This document shows positions 1 to 12,700 of a stretch of DNA of 64,000 nt, piece after piece. Both the position numbers and the translations under genes were made by a program. The DNA lies in the NCBI GenBank assembly GCA_948099385.1, contig CANUEZ040000013.1, positions 2,408,307-2,472,306 on the forward strand, read 5' to 3'. Below the pieces are notes generated by a model. It worked only from the letters and a program-made list of their open reading frames with translations, did no database searches and was not told the DNA's origin. Origin of the DNA: Fasciola hepatica (Eukaryota; Platyhelminthes; Trematoda; Plagiorchiida; Fasciolidae). Each line of letters starts with the position of its first letter. Position 1 is the stretch's first letter.

Positions 1-475
1 CTGTCACTAGATACCTGATTATTGCGTCCATTTCGTCTTGCGTTCCCTGGTGCTTTACTACCGATCCGCATTTCGGATTCGGTCCTCAACCCCATGCAGC
101 CAATAGAGCAAGCGGATGTAAACAGGGAAAGATTCTTTGGGCATTAGCTGCCCACTGAAGTGCGACGAACCCTCGCATCGTCAAAAGAAATCCCAGATAC
201 TCCATGCCTACGTCCGTTTAGTGGAGGTACTTTGACCTGTAAACTGCTCCTCTGTGTTTATTCGCTGGATTGTCCTCTCCAAACGCCAAATAAATAGAAC
301 CAAATGTTATCTGCAAACTGGCTCTGAGATTGGGCTTCGTCCGGCTCTTAACCAGCTACCTGTCAGTTATAATTGCATCTCCGACTTAAGGAGGCTATCC
401 AGCATAATCATTTGGGTCACGGAGGCACGCAGGCCACCACACCACGCCAAGTTGCAGTCTCGTCGTGATGATCAA
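1..475 (+). repeat. Dispersed repeat R1, copy 1
   Basis: Positions 60-475 resemble 26750-27205 over most of their length, with shared strings such as CTCTGTGTTTATTCGC and CTCGTCGTGAT near the end. They also partly resemble 12290-12545. No coding potential was recognised. The copy is probably truncated by the window edge. Confidence 0.7.
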
Positions 476-1079
476 TACATGCCATCCAAGCAATGGTGTA
501 TTTGATTGGTAAGGAACAAGACTGTATTGTTCCCTGTGTTATTACAAGTTCATTCCAACAGTTTAGGGCTTTACTAATTCTTTGTTTGAAGGCAGTTACA
601 GTGGGATGAACAACATGAGTATGTGCCGTATTTTTTAGTCCGTCGATTCATTCTAATTTCATTTCGCTTGTAAATCAAAACAACATACCATTAGAATGAA
701 AGTCTGGAGAAACAAAAGCGAACCGTCGAACGCCGTCGTGCCAATATCTGGGATCATCACGGTGGTGGGCAGTCAAGAAAGCCAACGATCAGTTCACATC
801 AAAGAAATTCATATTTGGCGGACATAATTTGCCAGGTAAGTGCGAAACCTTTGTAACTTACGAAAGAGCGCATAAAAGCCTACTGGGTTTTGTAATCCCC
901 TTGTTCTATCTACTATTCTTCCATGTCAGACCAATGCGCAGGACCTCTGTTTTACAACTCCTGTCGCACCAGACCTCCAGTTTGAACCAAGACATGCCAG
1001 CTCAGCGCGGTTATTAAGTGTCAATAAGTTGTATGGCTAGACGGCATAAATGAAGCAATCCAGAAACACATGTGTACTA
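476..1079. other. Unassigned 3' flank segment
   Basis: I see no exon, known repeat family or RNA gene here. Short open frames have no recognisable motifs. Confidence 0.4.
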
Positions 1080-1440
1080 ACCGGATTGCTCGAACTGAAA
1101 TCAGAAGTCACACTAGCTGGCACTGAAATGTATTGTCATTTAGCATACAAAATGCGCCAGTTATATAGGCATGAAATAAAGAACGGAATGCATTCACACA
1201 CAAATGTTGATCCGTAATGTAATTACCAAGCCCCGTCACGTGATATGGAAGTGGATCGTGAGCGCGAGATACGCGTACTGTGATAATCAATACACATGGT
1301 TGGACTGAGATGAGTCATACGTGCCTTGCGCATTTGTTTGTGTGCAGACATGCATGGATGCTGGTTGGAAAGTATATCGGACAAATGAACACTGACTAGT
1401 CCAAAGTGGTTTTCTCAAAATGTATATGACTAGGACAGAA
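1080..1440 (+). repeat. Dispersed repeat R2, copy 1
   Basis: It is near-identical to 31341-31700 at a constant offset of 30261; the 60-codon minus frames at 1108-1290 and 31369-31551 translate identically. It ends around the TGCATGGATGCTGGTTGGA block. It is non-coding as far as I can tell. Confidence 0.85.
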
Positions 1441-2389
1441 TCACCACAGCATGCATCCAATCGGATTGTCTTTTTCTGGCAGATCTGGTCAGTAAGGCGT
1501 CAGATGACCTGAATGGTTGATTTTCATCCAATATCTCGAATTGCCAGCGCGTTTTTGGTCGTACTTTGAACTAACATTCCGTGCTTCTTGTAAAGGCGAC
1601 CGCCTAGCTAACTTGCTGGCAAACCCTTGGTTAAAAGACAGAGTGGAAGTCTTCCGATAAAATTCCCTACTACAATTTTGGGAATGTGGTAATACTTATC
1701 CCATGCACTGGATACGGACTACACAAGTGCAAATTTTTCCTTCTTTTCCTAAGGTTATTCGCTACACAAGGTGTAGCAAAACGTCTGCTAGCCACAAAGT
1801 CTCAAGTTCCCCTTACTATACAGGCTTTGTTTGTTGTGTTTCTAAGATGCCCACTTGCGAAAATAGCTATCACGAAAGCGCAGCTCATTAACCAAGAGCA
1901 CACTTGCTATTCTACTATTATGCGAATAGCTCCTGCGAGAGGATAAGCAGGCTTCATGGTTATCCCGAATGGCACCCGCCCATGAGCGACGAACGAAGGC
2001 AAGACATGAGCTCAAGGAAATCCAGTTCTGCTTACAGTAGCGAACGCTGTAGACAGACTAGAGTCCTAATCGCTCCAAGTCCGATTTCACAATACGTATG
2101 TTTTCCACTGTCCCTCGACACCAAAGCGCCATCCCGGGCATGGAACTGTAGAGTAGGACTGTTTTATGAAAATTTTCATTCATATTATCAACCCTCATTT
2201 CACAAGAGAAAGGGATGAAATATTTCGAGCAATAATTGAACCGGCCTTGTGCAGTGTGGCTCACTTAAAACGACTCGTATTTTGAGGATTGTTTGCACAG
2301 CTGTGCCCATCGAGTGTATGATTGCTCGTAAACTCCAACCTTTTAAGTGCCACAAGGCCCTGGTTTCGATGACTCACCTGAGACCGTCT
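1441..2389. other. Unassigned 3' flank segment
   Basis: Several overlapping open frames (1686-1946, 1904-2218) have no recognisable domains and no splice context. I see nothing supportable in this stretch. Confidence 0.4.
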
Positions 2390-2600
2390 TCGAGGTTGGT
2401 GAATGTCAATTATTAAGATCACCAGGCGTTCCCACGAGATCATTTTTATGCCATGTTCGTGTATGAATGCAGGGGGCAGGGAAAATTCGATGGCTTCCAA
2501 GGTCCACTGCAATATCAAGAATAACCTGCAGTCATGCCCTCAGATTTGAAATGGAGAAACATAAGCACCCAATAAACCAGGCACGGTGGAGAGGCGTGAG
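2390..2600 (+). repeat. Dispersed repeat R3, copy 1 (diverged)
   Basis: It shares AAGGTCCACTGC, ATGCCCTCAGA-TTTG-A-TGGAGAAACATA and the following AGGCACGGT block with the copies at 38.7, 39.6 and 43.0 kb. It is short, non-coding and SINE-sized. Confidence 0.45.
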
Positions 2601-2649
2601 ACAACAGAATGTTGTTTAACAACAATGTTCACAGTGTTTTTCAGTGGCA

Positions 2650-3290
2650 GCAATGTGACCAATGATGGACAGGTTCGGACTTCTACCTCAGGGAAACAGA
2701 CGTACTGCCTGACTTAAAATACACGGATGATGCAGTGCTTCCAAGTAAAGATCCATGTAAGCCGAAAATTTGTGTATATAGTCTGAACAACAATACAGCA
2801 ATGTATCGGATGCCTTTAGTACTTGAGAAATGTGAAACACTGCTGAAGAATCGGGTTGGTCCGATACGCAACCTTACATTAGCAGAGAAAACGTTAACTG
2901 GACTGAATAATTTTCACTACCTAGAAAGTTACAGCTAATCAAGTAACCGGATATCGGATGAAGTGTCGTCGCGTATATAAAGGCGATACTTGACTATCGC
3001 GATAACTGATTGTCTAAAAGCGGTCGGGTGTTCACCGGCGCAGTTGGATCAGAACATAGCCTTTAAGGGTAGAAGATATGTGAATGCTGTCTATGTTTGA
3101 GCATCGATTTATTCATAGAATTGCTCGGATATGGTGGGAACACAGCACCAGCTATGCCGGGGTTATTCGCAGAAGAAAGCGATTAATTTCAATAGGTTGA
3201 GTTGGTTCGAATAGTTGCTACGCATGCCCACCGATACACTTACTCGTTGCACATTGTTCTGCGAGGCAATAAGAAATTGCGTCGAAGTAG
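2650..3290 (+). mobile_element. RTE-type retroelement remnant (family B)
   Basis: Broken reverse-transcriptase C-terminus. It reads DLKYTDDAVLPSKDPCKPK (compare DLEYADDIIVLSEDPGKLQ at 22 kb), then NNNTAMYRMPL, FHYLESY, RISDEVSSRI, and after stops RIARIWWEHS. In-frame stops and shifts show that it is dead. Confidence 0.75.
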
Positions 3291-3602
3291 CAAGTTTATG
3301 AAATGGAGAGAAGTATGAGAACCTCGGTTAGGAGGTATGACTGAGTAGGACATGCTAAAGTTCCGGGTTGGTGCGGTTCAGAAGATCCGCCTACTGTGTG
3401 GCTAGGTGCCACGGGCAATGGCTTAGTTTCACTCGACTTCTTTCTTCGTTTTCAATGACCTTAACTCGTGAATTTTCTGTTTGCTCCCCACGCTTTTGTT
3501 CGTTCTTTCTCGAGTCAACGACGCTGCGAGGCAGCACACGTAAGTGGAGCACAGATGTGGGAAGTTCGTCGGGAGAGGAAGTGAACTGAATCGAGATGCT
3601 GT

Positions 3603-3605
<3 letters not shown>

Positions 3606-3645
<40 letters not shown>
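3606..3645. repeat. (TA)n microsatellite
   Basis: Uninterrupted TA dinucleotides over about 40 bases. Apparent tyrosine-isoleucine reading frames across it are artefacts. Confidence 0.97.
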
Positions 3646-3649
<4 letters not shown>

Positions 3650-3782
3650 AGTATGTAAACGTGTGGACAAAATTCCCCCGGAAGCACACGACCGGTTTCA
3701 CGGTTGTTGCCGCTCATCAAGTATGCGTACTCGGTACTCCTCTGCCCACTCGTCCTCATACTTGTACACTCCGATGTTATAT

Positions 3783-3992
3783 GTTCACTAGGGTCTAATT
3801 TGAATCGTCTGGAGTGTGAGTGGATACTCCTACTATCAATATGAGCGCTTGCACATGCAGCCTCGTTGTTCGTTGGGTTAGCAGTGACCCAGACACGAAT
3901 AACTATGAGAAATCGCAGTTGTGATTCATTTGTGGGCTCTTCAGTGAAGAGTATCCATTCACACTCCAGACGATTTAAATTAGATCCTAGTG

Positions 3993-3995
<3 letters not shown>
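3783..3995. mobile_element. MITE-like element with 47-bp terminal inverted repeats
   Basis: Positions 3783-3829 and 3949-3995 are inverted copies differing at only a few bases. Both outer ends read GTTCACTAGG on their own strand. The 119-bp centre has no coding potential. The right side continues directly into (TA)n, and the left neighbour is TATAT, compatible with a TA target. It is small, palindromic and non-autonomous in character. Confidence 0.75.

Positions 3996-3996
<1 letters not shown>

Positions 3997-4058
<62 letters not shown>
3997..4058. repeat. (TA)n microsatellite
   Basis: About 62 bases of AT dinucleotides abut the MITE-like element. Confidence 0.97.
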
Positions 4059-4060
<2 letters not shown>

Positions 4061-6155
4061 ATGCGTGCCAAACGGAAATCCCTACAAGTTTCAGTTCGTA
4101 ACTCTTAAGTACGAAAAGTAGTTTGCCTTCCGTCGGCAATTCAAATGATAAATATTGAGACCAGTGTCTATTCCTAATTCGGTGACATTCACTTCACAAA
4201 GACTGCTGAGCAACAAAACATACAAACAACACTGAATTGTGGCACATGTACGCATGCTAAGAACAGAATTTCATAAACTGAACCTAGCCCCTCATTTTAC
4301 AATAACGTTCGACTTCCTTTTTGTATCATACATAGGTGGTGCAATGTTCCAGGATGAGGGCCGCTGTTAGCTAATGGCTGCCGAATGGTGAATGTGACCC
4401 GCGGCGGCGGAACGTGAAGTAGACAGCTCTAGGTTTGATTTTCGCCGTGATCACGATTTCACCACCACCGGGCATTTCTCCACCCCTTTCCCCTCACAGC
4501 GATGCCACGACGAAATTCGGCCGGGAATTCCCTATGTCTACGTCGCCGGTTATCCGTTGCATGCTGCCTGTTTAACATGTAGCGTCTGTAACACGAATCT
4601 AGTGGACAAACAATTCTCGATACGGAATGAAAAGTTCTTCTGTCTGGAACATGCCACCATGTAGCAGAATCATTGAAAGGAGGTTTTCTGAACTTGATGA
4701 CATTCACAAATTTGGGTTACGTTCCCATCCTTTGACATCAATGGTTTTGGTGAAAATATGATTTATTTATTCTTAGGTTGAAGTAATACGTTTCATAAAT
4801 GTGCGTTAGTACCTTCCAATGAATCGGGCGGCTTGGGAAAAGTTTCACATAGAATGGAATGATTGTGCTTCTTAGTCACATTGTGTGAACTGCATTGTTG
4901 TGACTATGCAGACAGAACATTTACCAACAGATTATTTGTGAGATTCAGGATAACTGTTTTGAATAATTCATCCCAGACGTCGGCCAGTACACCCCACTAT
5001 TACTAAACCTTCTGTGGAAAAAACGAAAAGTCAGGGAGAATTTCTACTTTTATCGACCGTCGACAAATGGGACTTTCAAAAAAGTATCTTCATATAAACT
5101 CTTCACTCACATTGGAAATCCAGTAGCGGTCAGCTTCATCTTGTTTTAGCTACGATCGCGAGTTATCTGCAGTCATGTCTAGAGGGGGAATTTGCTAAAA
5201 TCTAATCCAACACGTGTTTCATGCTCTTCGTGAACACAGAAAGACCACCAATAGCGTTCTGGACGTGACCGAAATCTCGAACCGTAACCAGCGCTTTTAT
5301 CTGAACACGAATAGCACAGTTTATCCATGTTGCTGATTCATTTTGCGTATCGCAGTGAAGCGTTGAAGATCTTTACTACGTTGTCACACGACGAAAAACG
5401 AGAAAAATGGCGTAGGAGATTCAGAAGAAGTTAATATAAACTACAGCCGAATTCTGGTCTAGATTTAATTCGAACGTATATGCATTTTTACGACAGAATT
5501 CCCACGCAGTTCATGGTGCTACTGCTGTAAAGAGCGAAACACAAAGCAGCTTCATTGTAATCACAGAGGGTACCACAAAAACCTACTTCACTGAATGCTA
5601 CAAAAACCATCCATAAAATACATAGAAAAATGAACGTTTCTTACAGACCACGCGAAAATATACGTCAGAGGGTTACCCAACAAATGCCAAGGCGAATATC
5701 ATACGGAATGAACGAGGTGATCTGTAAGTTGAGCAGTGGAAGTGAAACATTCAAGTAAGCTCTTCAGTTGTAACGGACTTTCATGATCATTCATCTTCCT
5801 CGATCGCATAAAACAACTTTTTGTTATTTCAACGGATGACGGAGTCAACATACGTATATTATTGATCATATCTCCCGGGTAATATTTGCAAATCTGTTCG
5901 AGAAAAGCCTCAACAAAAAGACCAAATACGTGTAATGATCGAAGGTGAACCAATAGCCCAACTGTTAAAAGCTCACAGATCTTGCCCGGAATCGGTACAC
6001 AGCTATGTAACTAAAAGCTTTTTCTTAGAAGAAAACCCGATGAATCTTGACAGGTCGCGTCCAGTTGGTGGCAGGGCCTACTGGGCGGCTCCACTTTCGC
6101 CTTTCAACAGAGACTAGTCTTAACGAGCGTATTTTGGTTGTTTGTCATTATTTTG
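4059..6155. other. Unassigned 3' flank of MMS19
   Basis: No exon with splice support, no recognisable element and no RNA gene. Short frames such as 4459-4707 and 5699-5953 on the minus strand have no motifs. Confidence 0.4.
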
Positions 6156-6161
6156 TTTATT
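6156..6161 (-). terminator. Candidate MMS19 polyadenylation signal
   Basis: AATAAA on the minus strand lies about 380 bases after the MMS19 stop codon. It is the first canonical hexamer noticed downstream; actual use is unverified. Confidence 0.4.
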
Positions 6162-6541
6162 GAAGAGTATCATCGGTGCTTGTGTTGTACTTTTGAGCCG
6201 AAGTAAGAAAAGGTTGCTCTCTCTTGTGAAATGACCCCTTGGCATGTAGATCGTGAATGATGCTAGGTGTGATAATGAGGACAGTGATTTTGTGGTGTGA
6301 GCGAATGACAGTCTAGTTCAGTTTCACGCATTATACAACCTCGTAAAACCAGAATTACGCTTCCGCTAAAGTGAGAAAACTTTTATAGTTTCTTCCATAT
6401 CAATTACTCAACATAACGAGCTATTCAAACTGTTTGGTGAAATAAGATAGAAGAGAACGGCTTTACATCAAAATAAATCAGTATATTGCATATCCAGAAT
6501 TGAGTGAGACTGTCAAACAAAGGGAACAAGAACAGTACACT

Positions 6542-6745
6542 TTACATTAGCCATGCATTTCGCGCACGCACGGCTGCAAATCGGACAGATCGGTTAGGAT
6601 CATCAATCAACTGGTTCAATAAGGGGATAACTTCCACATCACGATGACGGCTGGATATTTCTGATGGCAGTTTGTGCAGGCAATATAAACAACGGGCAAT
6701 GGAAATGCGGGTTTCGACGTTCGCACGCATTGTTGGAAGGGAACT
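6542..6745 (-). CDS. MMS19: MMS19 exon 21 (terminal, C-terminal HEAT repeat)
   Basis: The exon reads SSLPTMRANVETRISIARCL, YCLHKLP, and later LLNQLIDDPNRSVRFAAVRA before NAWLM and TAA. It matches the human C-terminus (AALQCMHALTRLP and LAKPLDDKKRLVRKEAVSAR), the part of MMS19 that docks on CIAO2B-CIAO1. The acceptor is CTCCTTTTCAG. Confidence 0.95.
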   Translation of the reverse strand, partial: SSLPTMRANVETRISIARCLYCLHKLPSEISSRHRDVEVIPLLNQLIDDPNRSVRFAAVRARNAWLM

Positions 6746-9700
6746 CTGAAAAGGAGTCGGTTACGTTCTATGTTACCATGTTAAAAAGGAGCGTCAGGTA
6801 GCAGTAATTATCTTGTAATTCCACTTTATTCGACAACACGTTTTCCCGATTTGACTTATGATAATGCGATTCCGCGCAGACAATCAAAAAACCGATGGGT
6901 CTGTGCTGTGTCGCACGATGACATATACACTTGATACGGAAAGTCTCAACTCACTCAGGCTCGATAATACAGATTAATTAGTGCTGATACGCCACGCACA
7001 GTGGAAGCGCGCGGCTGAATAGACGCAACGCAGTCACGAGACACGGCGCCAAATGGACACACTGCAAGGAACACAGGGGCCAAGTAGGCTCACGATACAG
7101 AACGCCAGACACAAACCCAAGTGGGCACACGAATCACACAACACTATTGCGAAAGACGAGTGATACCTGCGGCCTCGCCAGATGGTGACACAATTGATCG
7201 CTCGGACAGAATATGTCAGACCAGAAATCGCACAACGAAAATGGCCCTCGATTGGCCAATAACTCGGACACAAGGCGCGAACTACAATGATACGAGTCCA
7301 CTCGCTGGCTAGTGAGAAACCAGAAAAGACAGGGTACCATGCGTTTACTGGTGACGACCAACACAAGTCAAACTGAGGTGTCAACTCTGCCGTTCATATA
7401 GTCTGCACGGGTGACCTTGCGAAAATCATGCATGAACCAATCAGTGAAGTTACATGGGTAGCAGAAAACAACGTAAGAAGATCATCATCGCCATCGTACT
7501 GCGTTAAACAACAGAGCAAGTCTCACTGACAACTGCCTTTCTCGCCATGCTGCACGTAGAAATACAAAGAATAAATATCCAAGATGGACAGTAAGTGGAC
7601 CCACACGGGAAGGAAAAGGAAACAACGCCCCAGTAGCCAACACACAGAATTCACAATCCAACTGCACAAACGCACTCGACTGATCATTCTAATTCCACAG
7701 AGAAGTGACAACACGATCGCCACCGCTCACCGTTCGCTGCCATATCCTTCAGTGTCTCCAGCCAACTGGTTGACGGATCTTTTGGATTCCAATCACAAAG
7801 ACCTGAGGCACCTACTTTTCCCAAGTTCGCTGTACACTTTTTCATTCCTTGTTGCCATGTCATCTGTTGAAAACCACGTAACTTCTTCCACTCCCAAGGA
7901 GCGATGGAAAAACAGGGCACCGTATGGTAGACGTGTGTTTTCCATACGTAACATGTGCCCCAACCAACCAAGTCTACCAAGCTGGATACGCTCTGGTGGA
8001 CCATTCTCTGAACTAGTACCCAATACTCGATTTCTGACCTCATCGTTGCTCACTCGGTCATTCCATCCAATCTTAGCGATACTAACCAAACATCGATCGT
8101 CGAGAACATCAACATGACGAATATTTTCCGAAAGCAGACCTAAGTCTCGCAAATATACAACAAAACTGAACGCACTGCGGCACAGTACACACGACCTTTC
8201 AACTTCAGCAAAATATCAGGTCGGCGCCACAAGCGCTTCAGTCCAGCATACGCCTCTCGAGCCTTGAATAGACGAGTGCTCACCTCTACTATCGTGCTCC
8301 CATCCACCGTCACGCAGCTGTCGAGGTAACTGAAGTGGTCGACAACTGTTGGCACCTGCCCATCGAGCATCAAGCACGAAACCATTGACGTCCAGTCTTG
8401 CAACTTCACTTTACACTTTGAAGGTGCAAAGCGCATCCCAAATGGAGCTACAGCTTTTACGAATCTATCTATTGCACATTGTGCATGTTCCGTGCATTCG
8501 AACAAGCATACAAGGTCATCCGCGCAATCCGGATCACACAGTCTTCCACCATTTCCTAATTCGACGTCCACATCCTAAAGACTTCGCAAGGCATTCTCCA
8601 TTTTCTCGTCGGTGACGAAGCTGAACAGGAATGAAGAAATAGGGCGTCCTTGTCGAACACCGCTGGTCGTTACGAACGGACTATTTAGTTCACCGTAAAC
8701 GTTTACGTGGCCAGAAGTCTGGATTTTGTACTAAAATGGGAATGCGAATTGTTCAAAAGCTAAACATTTTTAAGGAAAGGTAATGTCAGGGTTGAATTCT
8801 GTGGGTTCCAATGTATCCGAAAAGCATCCTTTCTGAACGAAAGGTTGCGCGAACAGTCGGCGATCACTGGCTCGATTCCTAGTAAACATAATTGTATGCC
8901 CGACTCCCAGCACAAGGAAAAACCACTTTTGTATTGATATATCAAATAAAAGCGAGTCAACTAAATAACACGACCACAATAACGCTGTAATTTTCCAGCG
9001 GTGGTTTATGGCTACTTCAAACGTCAAGAAAAATACCGAATACCAACGAATTAGCAACCGACCACAGTGGTGACGAGTGGAAAATGGAAAGCGCAAACAC
9101 AACTCACATGGCCACTAGTGGATGCGATCTTGACCTCGTCATAACTGCTCTCTGCTACTCGTGGTAAGGCTGAGAACAAGGCATCAGCGTCACTTGAAGA
9201 TAGTGTCTCCCACAAATCACCTGTATTCGAACCAGCAAGATCAGAGAGAACGCACAGAAGATGCAGTGCGCTTGTTTTGGCTATAGTGGATTCTGAGGAT
9301 GTTACTGCGTACAAGCTGAAGCGGATGGCCTGGAACAAACAAAGATGAAACATCGAACAACTCTAAAGGAAATGTGACGAGACTGTACAATCTAGAAGGG
9401 AACGAAAAATTATACACACATCCAAATACCAAACATGATATAACTTACCTCTTTCATCTCAGGATAAATTAATGAGACCGGCAGATGCGTACAAAGTTTC
9501 AACCACACTGACAAGTATGTGTCTGCAAATTAGAAGAGTCACAGAGAAAAGAAATCCCTGGTCAAAATTTGAAGATTTCATAAACCTCTCAATTGTTTCC
9601 CGTCTTCCAAAACTTATAATATAAGAAAACTGAGTAAACGGGATATATCAGTCATCCAAAAAGCACTACGTAATACCGTGTTACAAATAAAATCAAGTGC

Positions 9701-12700
9701 TTTTTCGGAAAGCGAGAGAAGAACATCTAATATTATGTCCCAAAAGTTGAACTTTGTTTGGCGGAGGAACAGATGATCTAAGGAGACGATCATTTAAATG
9801 GTCACTAAGCGTTTAAAAAAATAACTAATAAAAGCGCTACTCATGTTCCCCAGTGGGCGAAAATTCATATTGTATAGGTTCTCGAGGAAAACTATCGGGT
9901 CCTCGCTGGTCATGGAATCATGTTCAAGTGGGTACTTCGGTCCAGTTCAGTTCCACCCGAACAACCGATAACCATGTACTGAGCGCAGCGATTCTGGTTG
10001 CAATCGCTCAGAAGGCGCTTCATATCAAAGCCGAGACAATCAAAAACACGAAAAAAGGAGAGAACCGCTGGTAATCGCCAAGTAAATGAACGTTGCTGGT
10101 CACGACAATCAGTCATATATTCCAATGCCGTTACCAATAAGTGGGTGATGAGTATCATTAACTGAGTCACTGATCAGAACGTCTAAGCTTTCTTTCTTCC
10201 GGGAAGTAGTGAACGGACCGATGGTTTAGATCAAAGCACTTAGTGTAGGGGAACATACGTTTTCGATGGTCACTAATTGTTCATACGATGACATTCACCA
10301 CAATCCCCACAGTTCCCCTTTATCAACCAATCGATCTGCCGACCAACTGGTCGAATGACAAACTCATTGGTAGACATACTGACTGAATTGTCACCCACCC
10401 TCTTTCATCATGACGAATAAAGGTGACTGCGATGGCTCGAAAATGAATCATCGAAAACATATGTTCACCAACATTACGTGTTTTAATCTTCCTTTCTTTC
10501 TTTGCATTTCAGAAACTAATCGTATCCATTCTCATAAACTTCCACTCTTCTTTTCACAACTTGACTGTGGGAACTGTTCACTTCGATACATAAAAAGTCT
10601 TGGGCCCGAAGAGCAGGATTTGCACAGGCTTTTGCAAACACTGAATAGCAGCATTTTCAAAGTGGGTGCAACCACTTGGGCCCACAAACACGCCTGATCC
10701 GCGCATGTAATGAACGATTTTGCGACTGATGTTCACTGTGAATACAGTGCCTGAACATAGTGAAATACAAAATGCACATCAAGCAACGAAGGTGCTCAAT
10801 CGGAAAGACAACACAGTGCGTCAATCGTGCTGACCAAAAAAGCAGGTGCTGTTTCGATAGACTGAATCTTGTAACAGTGCGCCTTCAGTGACTAAAATGA
10901 AATAAGTATTCAGTAATGGTTATTTTTATTCAGGCTGACCACAGTCGTGATACACGAGAGTATTTTACGATGGTCACTTATGTGAGAGCAAACAAGCTGA
11001 GATTTCTGCCAATTAAAAAACCCGTCACCTCCAGTGGCTTGCACGGTGCAAACATACGAGTTCTATGGTTTTTTTGATCCAGCTTCCCGATGCGTTGGGT
11101 ACGGTGGTTTTCAAGTGTACCCCTCAGCACAAACCTCGGCGGGAAATCAAAACAAACAACAGCAGCAGCAAGAAGACGGTTACAAATATTGATGCAAAGT
11201 AAATAAGGAAGTTGGGCAAATACGACGGCGTCGGCGATTGCGACACCGAGTGTATAGAGTGTGGCAGGAGTACCACCTCTGAGTTGGTAGACTGCCGAAC
11301 CCTTGGGGTATCTTTCGTCTCTCTGGTCTCCATCAGGTATTGAGCTCTCACCTGTGGCTCCGCAAAGCTGCAGCATGCATTAGCTGTCACACCCCGGAAA
11401 ACCGTTCGACAGGCGGACTTGGACCGGGTTGGATTTAAATCGATCGAATGGCAAACGAGCTCTTAGGGAACCACCAGCAATCATGCATCAACTTAATGCT
11501 GCCTCGCAGCCCGCAGCTTATCATGCAAAGGCTGGAGGTGCGCCCTCGAAATAAGACGAGTTACGCTAAGGACGTCTCTTGTACCAAACACCTTTGAAAT
11601 TCCACGATTGTCTCATCATGAAGCCGGCTCATCCTCTCCAAGGAGCCAGTCACAGTAAAGTAAAGTAAATCCTCCAACGTATATGGCCACTAGGCGATTG
11701 GATCTCTTGGATCTAAATCACCAACAATCGAAAATCAGAGCGGGAAACCGAGGTTTTGGCCGGATAGTGAAGCATCCCCCCAGAAGTAGAATATTGCATG
11801 CATGTTTCAGAGACAAATCACTCATTTATTTTCAAAGCTTCAAAACCTCCAGCCAGCAAAGTGTGGAAGCGTTCAAAGCAGCTAAGTAGAGGAAATGCTT
11901 GAGCGTACAAATCTAGCATATATTCTTCCCTATATCCAAGGTATCATTCGTATTTCCTGGTCAGGACCACTTGTTGCTTCCTGGAGTTACTTAGAAACAT
12001 GAGAGATAAGGAGCAGAAAAATGGAAAATATTTTATAAAGCAGAGCTGAAGATTTCTTGGCAGATGTTACGTTGCGGCTGTCCCCACAAACGATGGGGTT
12101 ATTCTCCGGAAACCCGAACCAGTTCCTTTGGAACAAGCCATAACGGAGATTAAATGAGAATTGGAATTCGGGTTTTTCTTCGGTATTCCCAGATAGAGAT
12201 TTTGACTTAACACTGACAGGCAACACAGCACTCGTGCCGGAGCTTATTCGCCCCCAACGAGTAATTCCTGGTTGATTGGAATTGGTCCTTGTATTTCGCT
12301 TCCTGGTGCAATCATTCTCGATTCGCTTCAGGATTCAGACCCTAGCTTCATACGCCCAACGGAGAAAACGGAACGTGGACGGCGCAGCATCCATTGGTTT
12401 CGAGTCGCCCGTGTTTGGTGGATGACAGCTTCACAATGAAGTGGGGTCATTTTCACCGTCATCGTGCGGAACACCGATTAGTTAAGTTCTACATTCAACT
12501 GGTGGTATTTGACCGACATATTACTTTCCTCTGTGTTCACTCGTTGTAGTATCTTAGTTACTGATCATAGAGTCATGTTGTGGCGGGGAATGCTGTAGCA
12601 ACAGAACGAGGCAAGTACCAAAATGATCGGGTCAACCAATCGTGAGCTACAAACCATAGAAGAGACGGTGAATATGTCGGAGGCATCCCGCAACGGAAAA

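Noticed and set aside
3391..4108. Long minus- and plus-strand frames with tyrosine-isoleucine runs (also at 41654-41878 and 57719-58210)
   Set aside because: They owe their length to (TA)n tracts, which lack stops in two frames. The flanking parts have no coding signal.
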